Shown here piece after piece: positions 45,322-56,039 of a stretch of 64,000 bases of DNA. The notes beneath the pieces are model-generated. The model was not told the origin of the DNA. It did not search any database and was given only the letters and a program-made list of their open reading frames with translations. The stretch covers positions 21,115,861 to 21,179,860 of the forward strand of contig NC_063154.1 of the NCBI RefSeq assembly GCF_020921035.1. Direction: 5' to 3'. A program made the position numbers and the translations under genes. Numbering within the stretch: position 1 is the first letter of the stretch; each line of letters opens with the position of its first letter. Source of the stretch: Rhodamnia argentea (Eukaryota; Streptophyta; Magnoliopsida; Myrtales; Myrtaceae).

Positions 45322-47390
45322 CTGAGATAGAAAGTGAATTCATGAGATAGAATAGAAAGTTACTTTACTGGCTAATTCGATGAAAGAGAAACACAAAAAG
45401 CATTGTCAGGCACTAAACATATACATATTTTAGTGTGCTACTGCCAGCGTGAGATAACCATAAGACAGCACAAAAGCATTCTTCGAACTACGATAATTTA
45501 CTACAACAGAAGAGTAGATTGTTCTTTGTGGAATAAAATGGCAAGCGAAGTAAGTACCCCAACACAAACATATAAAGCTGTAAACTTTCAAAGAGCATAA
45601 CTAAGTATACCAGAAAGTTTAGTTACCGTACATCTTTTTGGATGCACCGTTCTGTCTGATGCACAGATTTGGAGTTCAAAATCAATGACCAAGTGATCAC
45701 AAAATAACATGACAAAAAGTAACAGACTTTGAGCTTTGAAGTCAAACACAGAAGAGTTAGAGAACCTGAACAAATAAACATCTTCAACAACAGATGACAA
45801 CTATTGCTTTGCGATTCTTCTAGCAATCAATCAAAAGGATGGGTTAACAAAAGAAAAACTTCCGAGTGGCCAACAACTTATAAAGGAGGCGCCTTGAACA
45901 TTGCATCTAGGGATAGATAACATGAAGCAATGTTTGTTGCTGAATGCGGAGATGGCTGTCCTATTCAAAGATAGGAACAGACCTTGACATATTGCCTTTT
46001 CAGTGTAGTTATGTGGCTACCAAGAAGGGAGACATGCGTTGATTGATCAAGAGGACGAGCATTCAAACAGCAACACTGATATCTTTTGTCCCTTGCTCTT
46101 CCAATCGCTAGTTGGTAAAACAATAGAGGTAAATTGAAAAACCAGAACAACAGACACTAAATGCACAGAAAATGGCGAACTTACAAATTCTTGAGATCCC
46201 ATGGTATCCATTGAATCATTATTCAATTTGAAATGCAGATAGATCAATCATTCATGAACTAACTACTAATTTAGAAATCACTTGATTTCCACCCCCATGT
46301 ATGCCTCTGATCATATCCCTCCCCACCTCTCTTCCCTCCTCCCGAAAAATATATGGTCGACCATTATAGTACTACGGTTTTCACAGTAGATCTGCATGAG
46401 AAACATGGTCCTTCCAACAAAAGCCAAAAATTTCCTCTTCTCTCCCCTTTTTCACGAAGAGAAAAGATACCTTTGATCAAATTGCACAAAATCTAGTTCA
46501 ACTTCAATACTAAAGTCAACTGAAGCCATAGTGTATTCTTATTGGCATCTTCAGCTGTAAGAGTTGCATGAAAAACCACATTGGAACATCAGAGAAAGAA
46601 CCTCTGAGACTATACCGTTCCTCGTCGCAAAGAACAAGTCGCTTAAAGACACCAACATATTTCTCCCCGTGATGAGTTCTACAATGATGATAGCATGAAA
46701 TTTCTGTCTCCCCCTTTAACCTCATTGGTGTTTTGCTTTAGGCAAGAATCACTAAATACCATCTGTCTCCCTCTGCCCTCAATTTTTAAGCCTCATAAGC
46801 GACGGATCAAGTACATCTATGCAGTTGTCAAAATGCATCTGCCGCTTGCTCAGATGGGCTCAATCAACATCTCCCATTAACGAACAAACCATGTAAATAA
46901 TCCCGGTTCTCAACTTCATCTTCTCTCGAGATCATCTATTTCATACCAACATGGGCCACACAGCTCCAATAGCAGCTGCCTATGCACTTATCAGGGATCC
47001 ATAAAAAACTACAAAAACCCAGAAAAAAGTATCGGATTAGACACGGCCCAAAACATCGCTGACCATCTTACGAGCCAAATTGACTCTCTCTTAATTCTTC
47101 CACAGAGTAAAAACTTTCCCATCACTCTCAACCAAACCTACTAGCCGAAGACCAATTGCAAACCCTTATGATACACGAAATCAAGGCCAAATGCTAAGAG
47201 TTGGGGCGCCCTGAAAATGTGGGTCTCTTCTAAGGTTTCTCTTCCTGAGAACCCACAAGAAAATAAGCAGCGAGTGGAAACTTTTCTAACGATCGACAAT
47301 CAACCATACAACCAGCAGATGCATCAATCACAGCCACGCCAAATCAGAAGAAAAACTGGCGAACACACACGACTTTAGGCATGCGCTCAC
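45322..47390 (-). other. Proposed 5' UTR intron of the 92-residue gene
   Basis: No coding sequence was recognised on either strand over 2.07 kb. The interval is bounded by an acceptor (tatctcag|ga) and a donor (ttccag|gtgagc) on the minus strand, consistent with a long leader intron. Additional untranslated exons inside cannot be excluded. Confidence 0.4.
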
Positions 47391-47490
47391 CTGGAAAAGG
47401 CAAAACTGAAGGAGAAACTGAGCAGAGAAAGAGGAGTTCATTTAGTTTCGGTGACCTTCGGAGCCAAGCGAGGAAGGTCGTGGTCGAATT
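47391..47490 (-). other. Probable 5' UTR exon with an upstream ORF
   Basis: On the minus strand a pyrimidine-rich leader ends in ttttccag|gtgagc. It contains an ATG (about 47,441) that runs open for 17 codons to the splice site. If joined to 45,321, that frame ends two codons later in a TGA overlapping the main ATG (ATGA). The upstream limit is a guess, and splicing was not observed. Confidence 0.4.
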
Positions 47491-47584
47491 CTATGACATC
47501 ATTTTTACTCGATTGTCACTTAGGGCAATACCCTCAAGATATCCACCAAGCACATTTATACTGCCCGTATCGGTAAAACAACAG

Positions 47585-48294
47585 TTAGGGTGTCAATATT
47601 TATGTACGTCATTTACTTTGATATTAATTTTCTTTTTGATTACTTAAATACAAAATTTTTTTAAACGGTTATTTAAGTCCCAACTCTGGTGACCTTCGTT
47701 GAAAATCATATGTATCATCTATGTGGCTCGCCGAGGATCCTAGTAAGCAAAAAAATAAATTTAAAATCAATAAAATTTCATGTAATATTAAAAAACTTAA
47801 AAACTAAAAAAACAGGGAAGCAATTGCAACGGCGAGGGCTATCGCTACATCCCGGCCACCCCCTCGAGGTTTCGCCGGGGTCGGGGAGGCCCGGCCATGG
47901 CCGGCCTTGCAATCCCATGGTGAGGCCGGCCTCACCCGGCGACGGCTCGGCCGACGAGGATAGCCTAGCCGACCATAGCGAGACCTTGGTAGGGTCACCG
48001 GGGCTCTGCGAACCCCCTCGACTTGCGAGGCCGGCCTCACCTAGCTATAGCTCGATGGGCGAGGTCGGCCTTGTCGACTACGGCGAGACCTTGGCAAGGT
48101 CGCTAGGGCTTTGCGACCCCCCTTGGCCATTCCCCACCATTGACGGCCATTCTGGGCGAGGTCGGCCTTGCCGTGGGTTTGTGAAGGCGATCACGGGTCG
48201 CCGAGGCCTCGGCGAACCCCATCGGCTAGTTCCTACCCTTGTCGGCAATAGCCGGCGATGGTAGGGCGGCGGCGAGGGCTAACTTCTACTTCCC

Positions 48295-48338
<44 letters not shown>

Positions 48339-48639
48339 TAGGTTATTTTTTCGTTTAATTTTAATTTTGAAAAAAATAAACTATTTTTAAGTTGAACAGT
48401 CCATGTGGACGGCACGTGGGTTGATTTTTTTTTCAAATTGCCATGTAATATTAAAAAATTAATAAAAAATGCCATGTGTCTTGTTTGGAAGGAATTGTCA
48501 CTTAAGTAATCGTTTTTTTCGGAATTAACACTCAAAGGATCGTTTTTTTTTCAATTTGGCACTTAAACAATCTAAAAAAATATTAATAATAAAGTGAGCG
48601 CTGTACACAAATATTGGCACTCCAGATGTCTTTTTGCCC
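47585..48639. mobile_element. TIR element, family B, with G+C-rich core and microsatellite
   Basis: The left arm (gtcaatatttatgtacgtca, then tttactttgat) matches the complement of the right arm (gccaatatttgtgtacagcg, then ctcactttatt). The core at 47,820-48,265 is G+C-rich (ccggccatggccgg, ggcgaggtcggcc). A (TTA)n tract follows it. The 191-codon frame across the core has no known domain and is treated as spurious. Confidence 0.65.
48295..48338. repeat. (TTA)n microsatellite
   Basis: About 14 TTA units lie immediately after the G+C-rich core of the surrounding element. Confidence 0.9.
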
Positions 48640-50396
48640 ATTTATATCAAATTATCTTTCATTTTAGAGAAAAATCAAGGATCTTTTATTAAAAAGAAAA
48701 AATAGTTTGAGACAAATGGCGATTTTGAATTTTTGAGATAAAAATTAGCTTGTGGTAAGCTTATCATGAGAGGTATTAACTATTTATTTTTGAGGTAATG
48801 ATATTAGTAGTCCTTAAACTTTTGCTTATTGTTCAATTCATTCTTGAACTAATTTTTTTTATGTAATGCCGTCCCTAAACTTATGAAAAATGATTCAATG
48901 TGATCTTTCCATTAAATTCACAAAATCTACTAGATGTAGATGGCATATTCCGACTATAGTTTTCCTCAATTTCTTCCTCACACTTTGTTTTTTTTTTTCA
49001 ATTTAGTCCCTGCATTATTTTTTATTCTCTGTCAATTGCACCAATGAAAAATCTAGGTTTAATCCCAATGAAAAATGTGTATCAATTATGTCACGAAATT
49101 AAAATTCAAAAATAACAAATTAATTTAATAGGTTGCATATATCAAAATGTTTACTTGTGTTCAAATTGTGTAAGCATTTCTAAGTGTAACTAAAATGTCA
49201 TGTTAGCATAAGGAGCATTTTAAATTGATATTCTAAACTTACCTAAGTGCGTCATAAACACGTAAAAAGGTGAGTTTATACTTGACTTGTTTATTATTTA
49301 TTATGAGTAAAATTGAACGAACAAGTTAACAAGTGTCGTGTGTACGTCTTGTCAAGTTAAAAAATAACTAGTTTAGAAATGAATCGAACAATGAGGAATT
49401 TTGTTTTTTGATCGGAAACAATGAGGAAAATTTCAAAGACTACATTTTCCTTGGAAAGTTTCAAAAATCATTTCCAATTTTTTTTCTTGATGTCAATTCG
49501 CATCATCAATTTTGGAAATCCACAATTTACAACTTCAAACCAAATCCACAGTCTAAGGATATTTTGGGTGTGTCTGGTTCGGTTTTGGAAATAGATTTTG
49601 AGGAAATACAAATACCTTCAATCTAAAGGGTTTTGGAGAAATGCAAATTATGTTTGATAAAAAATGCTTTGAAAAGTAACTATGGGCTAATGAGTATTTG
49701 TGAAAAAAAAATTTGCAAGGGTCTTTGCTAAAATATTTTTTTAAATAAACAAATGAAAATGAAGCGGCGGTCATCGGCCGAGGCCACTAGGAGTCGCGAG
49801 ACCCCATCGAGGTTAGCCACGGGGTTTCATTTTTTAAATATTTTTTAACTAAAAAAAATAATGTAGCATAGAATATGAGGGGCAAAACCGAAATTTGAAA
49901 GAATTGGTGAGGGTAATTTTGGAAGAAAGAAACACTAGGCCAGCATTTGGCTAAATGTTGATCCTTGCTAGCATTGAGATTTCGGCCTTCCCAAGGCTAG
50001 CATTTGGCGAAATGTTGTCTTAGCGGCATTGAGCTTTCAGCCTTCCAAAGGCTAACATTTGGCTAAATGCTCCTTGAAAAAACTTGCAAGTACCCCAGCA
50101 TTTTCTTAATGGGCTTTAGGACTTCAATGTTGCTTGAGAAAGCTGAACCAAATGTGCATGCTTCGTTTTGTAGTTTATTGTTTTTGGTTTTTGATTATAT
50201 TCTTCTATTATAGTTTTACTAGCATCTTTTGCTTTAATTTTGTGAATATATACGTATTAAATTGTATCTAAAAAAACAATCAAGGTACCGTTATAGATAA
50301 AATTTAGATGGCGCCACTTGTGCTAGATAAAAAAATTGGTAACGATTCCCTTATTTTTTTTTTATTAATTTACAGTTGCGGATCACATCAATTATA
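48640..50396. other. Intergenic with repeat fragments
   Basis: A family C-like stretch lies near 48.79-48.99 kb. A short G+C-rich patch lies near 49,765-49,830. Between 49,875 and 50,150 there are repeated cagcatttggctaaatg phrases related to 31.5 kb. No gene was seen. Confidence 0.4.
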
Positions 50397-51083
50397 GGGA
50401 CAATTATCTAAAAAGTCCTAAACCTATTATATTTGTGTCAATTTAGGTCTAAATCTTTTACGTGTGTCTATTTAGTCTTAAATTCACATTTTTGCCATTT
50501 CAATCCATTTGACCAATGTTTGGCCATAATTCGCTTATGTGGACGTTGGCCATTAGACGTAACATGTCCATCACCGACGTGAATATTTGTTAAAAACATT
50601 TCAAATTTTCTCTTTTTTTCTTTTCTTTCGTTTACTTTTTATATTACCAATAGTCGGCAAGGATCGCCGACTAGCTCTCGCCGGCACTAGGCTAGGGGAC
50701 TGCGACCCTCGTAGGCAATCGCGAGCCTCGCAGGCACTCGCGAGGGCTGCAATGCCCTCGCTACGGCCGATGAGGGCATGGGGAGGGCTGCGATGCCCTT
50801 GCCCGATCTAGGCAAGGCCACGATGCCTGGAACAGGCAAGGGCGTCCCGGCCCTCGCCCGTGGCCAATACGTGACCAGTGAGGGTTCCTTGATAAAATTA
50901 AAATTTTTTACGTCAGCATTGGCGATGTCATTTTACGTAAGTAATTTCCGGTCAAAATTAGCTGGATATACTCAATTGAAAAAATATGAAAATATTTATA
51001 ATTAAATTGACATAGTGAAATTGTTTAAGACTGAATCGGCATAAATACAATAAATTTATAATTTTTTCGATAAATTTCCCTCG
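50397..51083. mobile_element. TIR element, family A, with G+C-rich core
   Basis: The left end gggacaattatctaaaaagt pairs with the complement of the right end (gagggaaatttatcgaaaaa). Inner parts of both arms also match (gtgtcaatttaggtctaaat against its inverted relative). The core at about 50,650-50,880 is G+C-rich. Flanking 9-mers tcaattata and tcgatattt match only partly. No transposase frame. Confidence 0.6.
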
Positions 51084-51459
51084 ATATTTCCTGTCGACAG
51101 CCCCTTTTAGGTTGCTTCACATATGGGCCTGAATGTGCTTGTGGGGCAGATGAAATTATGTCGAAAGGATAAGGTTCACGCAACATGACGAGGGATATGT
51201 CCCGAAATTAAACATGGTCGTCCCACTTCTTGAGCTTTAAAAGACATGAAATTTACAAACGATACACTATCTTCGGAAAAAAATATGGTCAAATGCAACA
51301 ACTCATCAAAACCCCAAATCATTACCCCCCCAAAACAAAACCACAAAAAAAAAAAAAAACTTGACCAAAATCTTTTATAATTAGGTTTTTACTGCACCGA
51401 AGGGTATTGAAGCAACAAGTCAAATAGCAAATTATGGGCATGTTATAATGTAAAATCTT

Positions 51460-51799
51460 CGAAAAATGACACAAATGATCCTTGAATTTTGGCCCAATGT
51501 GCATTGTGGTCCCTGAAATTTCAATTTGTTCAATGTGATCTTTGAACTTTTGAAGCGGGTTTAACTTAGTTTCTGAACTATAGAAAATTATTCAAAGTCG
51601 TTCATGAGCTTGAATTAATGGAAGGACTGCATTAAACTTTTTTTTTATTTTATATTTTAGGGATTAAGTTGAAAGTGTTTCAAAAGTTTAGAGACCACAT
51701 TGCAGATTGAATTAAAGTTTGAAAACTATATTGATCAAATTAAAAGTTTAAAAATGACATTGCACATAGGATCAAAGGAACTATTTGTGTCGTTTTCCC
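51460..51799. mobile_element. Family C MITE with 9-bp target duplication
   Basis: It starts cgaaaaatgacacaaatgat and ends, on the complement, gggaaaacgacacaaatag. The exact 9-bp repeat taaaatctt flanks it (51,451-51,459 and 51,800-51,808). It is 340 bp, A+T-rich and non-coding. This copy defines the ends used for the interrupted copy at 8,655. Confidence 0.85.
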
Positions 51800-51889
51800 T
51801 AAAATCTTCCAGAAATTAGTACGAAGATAACACATCAAGCGGGTCATTCACGAGCTAATCATTTAGAGATTCAATTTCCATGTAGATTT

Positions 51890-52450
51890 AGGGGTTGTCC
51901 AAAAAGTACTTAACTTATTGCACATTTGGCCAATTTAGTCCCAAACTTTTCAATTGTGCCAATTGAATCATAAATCTTTTTATGTTTATGCCAACTAAGT
52001 CCATCCGGTTAATTTTGATCGAAAAATGCTGAAGTGGCGATCCGGTCGGTCTTGATTGTTCCATATGACTTACTAGCGTCGACATGGACAACTTTTTTAT
52101 AACATTTTTTCTTTTTTTCTTGTTCCTATTTTTTTCCTTCCTTTACGTTGGTGGCCGGCTTCAGGTGATGGCTAGCCACCGATAATCGCCAGAGAGGGTT
52201 GGATGAGGTTGCCCTTGACGACCACGATTAGGAGTTGGTTGGCCTCACTTGGATGGGGTTCACCCTCGCGTAGTACTGATTGAGGGTTGCCAGCCTTTGC
52301 CTATGGTCGGCGATCTTTGCTAGCACTCAGCAAAGAAAAGCAAAGAAAAGAAAAGAACTATAAAAATTAAAAAAATCGAAAGTTAATTAAAATGTATAGG
52401 CCAGCTTAGATCATGCCACGTAGGACGATAGGCATCCACATCAGCAATTT
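51890..52450. mobile_element. Family A element, right end missing
   Basis: It begins gggttgtccaaaaagtactt and contains the family A phrases gtgccaattgaatcataaat and ccatccggttaattttgatc. A G+C-rich core at about 52,145-52,325 follows. The right inverted arm is absent. A family B element starts just downstream. Confidence 0.5.
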
Positions 52451-52520
52451 CATGGTACATGGTGCAAAATCATACATTAAAAGGTTTTCTTTAAAAGAAA
52501 TTAAAAATACATTTTTAATT

Positions 52521-53135
52521 AGTAGAAGGAAATTTCAAGTGATAATATTTGTGTACGGCGCTCACTTTGATGCCAAAATTTTTCACCACCTCACTTAAAT
52601 GCCAAATCGTAGAAAAAGCGATTACTTAAGTGCCAACGATGAGAGATTCTAGCTAAAATAAATACGTTGCATTTTTATTTTAAAAAATTTAGTGACATGT
52701 CATTTTTTATCCAAACAATTTAGTAACATGGCTTTTTTAAATAAAAATCAATTCTACGTGTGCAAAGAGAATGACGTCGCTTGGTCGATTTGGCACTTAA
52801 GTTATCATATTTTACAACTTATGGCACTTTTGTGATCACTTTCAGAAAAACTTGGTACTCAAACGATCATAATTTACAACTTACGGCACTAAAAAATCAC
52901 TCCGTGAAATTGGCTAAATGATGTCGTTTGTGCTTTGGAAGCCGACAAGGATTTTCAACGAGCCACATAGGATTAGTTAATTAATAAAAAATTATCACGT
53001 ATGATTTTCGGCCAAGCTCATCGGAATTGGCACTAAAATAACTATCTTTCAAAAAAATTGGCATTTATAAAAAAAATAGTGGCATTAAAGTGAGCGCCGT
53101 ATATAAATATTGACACTTAAGGTGCCATTCTGCCC
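52521..53135. mobile_element. Family B MITE with 9-bp target duplication
   Basis: The arms aatatttgtgtacggcgctc and, on the complement of the right end, aatatttatatacggcgctc are inverted copies that extend into cactttgatgcca-like sequence. The 9-mer tttttaatt flanks both ends (52,512-52,520 and 53,136-53,144), the Mutator-type length. The 615-bp element has no transposase and no G+C-rich core, unlike its relative at 47.6 kb. Confidence 0.8.
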
Positions 53136-53144
53136 TTTTTAATT

Positions 53145-54115
53145 CTTTTAAAAGAAAGCATATGATAGCACAAAAATGACTAAGCCATCGATACACGGCC
53201 ATGTGCAAAAAAAAAAAAAAAAAAAATCGATACACGGCCATAACAACAAGTTTCGCTAGGCACATGACTAATCCCTGGGAATAAAAGTGACATCGACACT
53301 TGTGCTAATCAATAATTAATTACTGACCTGTGACGACGACGAATGATCAAAGACAATTGGTAAACGTATCGATCGGTGGGAATGAGTAAGTCAGCAGAAG
53401 ATCGAGAAGAAAGTGGACAAGATAAAAAAATACGGTTACAAGTTCAGAGCCACAAAAGGACGAAGTGATTGCAATCGTAGGGCAAACGACAGGCGGTATT
53501 GGAGGAGAAGCCGCTTTGGAGCAAGATCATGGCATCGTGACAACATGGATCCAAGTATTGGAAACCGCTCAGGAGCAGTAACAAGAAAATCACTATAAAA
53601 ATCATTGCCTGTCACTGGAGAACCCCTACGCAAATCAAGCGAATTTACTATCTTCCAGTATCTTTACTATATTGCATTCTATCCCTATTTTTTCAGATTC
53701 ATGTCATCGATTAAATTCGGCGTATTTCTTAGCTATTGTAGTTTTCAGATTCACATCGTCTTTAAATTCTGGCATAGTTTGTTTACATAAGTCCTATTAT
53801 GAAGTTTGTATTTTCCATGCCTTGTCGTTGATTAAATTCTGGCTCAGCTTGTGTCTGCATAATCCTACTGAAATTCAAGTTGATGATTTTGCTGTTTGCC
53901 TGGATATTTCCTGTCCGGAGTCTCCACAAAACTTGTTTCCTTTTAATTAAAAGCCGAAAAATAATTTTCGGTGAAAGATATTCGACGAAACTACATGACA
54001 CAAAACGTATTTTTCTTGAATAACAAACTTATTAAATTAAAAAAATAAATACTTGAATTTCTTTCTATTATGTAACATATATAATGTATGTATATACAGT
54101 ATATGTATTTCATAC
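53145..54115. other. Intergenic, no gene recognised
   Basis: A 61-codon basic frame (53,413-53,598) and longer A+T-rich frames after it have no domain I recognise. A poly-A run lies near 53,210. A (TA)n/(GT)n patch lies near 54,080-54,105. Confidence 0.4.
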
Positions 54116-54877
54116 TGTTAACACCAAAATAATAAGTCCTGAAGGGGTGTCATCGTCAATACATCTTGAAGTCGGTAAATCAAGAGCAACAAATGATTTT
54201 TCGAAATTCGATAAGTTGGCCGTAATATGCTGAAAGTTGCAAGAACCCGACATTCGGGAAGTGGGTAGCAAGGTCATTAAGTCCAAGATTCGGTAAGTGG
54301 TCATGATTCGGGAACTTCCCGAAAATCATAGAAGGTCAACGATGGAGGGGTGCAGGCATAAAGAGGGCCATGGAATAGCTAAGTTAGCCACGTCAATGGG
54401 AAGTTACAAGCGGGAAACGAAAGTAATGGGCACGAACAAATCATGGGAGGTTATTCAAAACGATTCAAATTCAAAGTCATTATGGCAGTTGAAGATCAAA
54501 TTTTGGCGGACAAAAGCAGTGAAGAACATGGGCAAAAAGGGGTAGTTATTGAAGGAGCCAAGATTAAAGATTTGAAAACACAAAGATAACTAAGCGAGTA
54601 ATTACGGGGTGAAAGGAGATACAAATATCAAGAAGACAGAGGAGAACAACAAGATGAACACATATATAAAAACACTCAATTTCCTCTCTGAGTTTAACTT
54701 TTGTCTCACTTTAAGTTCTTGCACTTTCAATTCTAGTAGCCAAGTTTATTTCCTAGTCATGTACTGCTTTCTTAGGAGTACCGTAACTTAACTCTGACCT
54801 TTGTTGATCTCAAGTCCACTTTCAATCCATCTATTTCAAACCCATTTTCACACCTTCTCTTTGTGATCTGTTCTTCA
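54116..54877 (+). mobile_element. Probable 5' LTR of a Ty3-type element
   Basis: The segment starts tgttaacacc and ends ttcttca, with a TATA-like atatataaaaac near 54,661 that could be its promoter. It lies just before the gag frame, whose leader has the tttggcacgcccgttggga phrase typical of plant Ty3 elements. The 3' partner LTR is not in the window, so both ends remain provisional. Confidence 0.45.
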
Positions 54878-54896
54878 TCGGATACCTCCTCGAGAA

Positions 54897-56039
54897 TTGA
54901 ACCGTAGAACCTTCTTAATAAAAATCGAAGAACGAATTGAGGTGAAAGATTTTCATTGTTGCAAAATGAGCAAACATCTTTTTGGCACGCCCGTTGGGAC
55001 TATCGTGGTGAGATTTGGAGAAATGGTGAGAACTATGAATCAACCAGGAAGAGCACAAGTTGACAAAGTCAACAATCCGGATGATGGTGCACGTTCAGAG
55101 CACTTAGTGGCTAATCATGCTGAAGAGGTACCCCATCGCAATGCCGATATTCCACGGCGGTTAATTGGAGAACAGACTCGTACTTTAGCAAGCGATGCTA
55201 CATTGGTGGCTACGATGAAGAAGATGTTTGAGAAACAGCAAAACGAACTCACCAATTACATGGTGCGACATGTAACCGACGTGATAAGGCCTATGGTGGT
55301 CAACGCCATAAACGAGGTAATATCGCATCCTAGTTCGTCTTCTCAAGTTCCACCTTTTTATGTGAATTCTCCGGGTACTATGCCATTTCCTCTAACATCG
55401 GGACCTCCCATTGTTGGATATAATGATAGTGGGGGACAGAATCTACAACCCTTTGTGAGAATTGTACCAAGGCCAAAGAATCCAACACCAACAAACCTAA
55501 TGAATGGAGTGAACGGTTATAATTTCCCTCAAACCGGCCCCATTGAAGTTAATGTGGTCAACCCCTTTGTTCCAAATCCACTGCTAGCACCGAATGTACC
55601 AAATATGGGGCCTATGAAATCTCATGCAGCCCAACCATATCCACCGATGAGAAGGAATCCTTTGTATAGGCCAGGGCCACTAATTAACTTCAATGTGGAA
55701 CATCAAGGGATAGATAGACCCCAACCGGTTAACTCTAGGGGGCAAGATCCTTGGATAGGCCAACAGAACTTGAGGCTATGGAATACGGACGCGGTGGGCA
55801 AGTTGGTGCAACAATTGGGGGTAGAAAGAGGTGCTCCAAGACTTGTGTATAGGAAGCCACATCTCGATTGGGTTGACAATATCCTATACCCGAGGGGTTT
55901 CAAGACACCGGACTTTGGTGTGTTCACGGGAGAGGAAGATCGATCAACAGTGGAGCATGTAGGCTGTTTTCTAGCACAATGTGGGGAGGCTGGAACCAAT
56001 GAATATCTAAGGTTGAGGCTGTTCCTATTGTCCTTATAA
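54897..56039 (+). pseudogene. Ty3-type Gag, N-terminal part
   Basis: An open frame of about 380 codons, beginning at the ATG near 54,967 or 55,024. It has a Pro/Asn-rich middle and a C-terminal block PHLDWVDNILYPRGFKTPDF typical of plant Ty3 Gag regions just before the capsid-like retrotransposon gag domain. The frame ends at a stop (56,037-56,039) inside the conserved region, after which Gag-like sequence continues in other frames. It therefore no longer encodes a full Gag. Confidence 0.75.

Noticed and set aside
47689-48264. 191-codon frame rich in Gly, Pro and Arg
   Set aside because: It covers the G+C-rich core of a TIR element. Long frames arise there by composition, and the opposite strand is open as well.
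53413-53598. Basic 61-codon frame (KYGYKFRATKGRS...)
   Set aside because: No homology that I recognise, and the surrounding DNA has no promoter or splice context.
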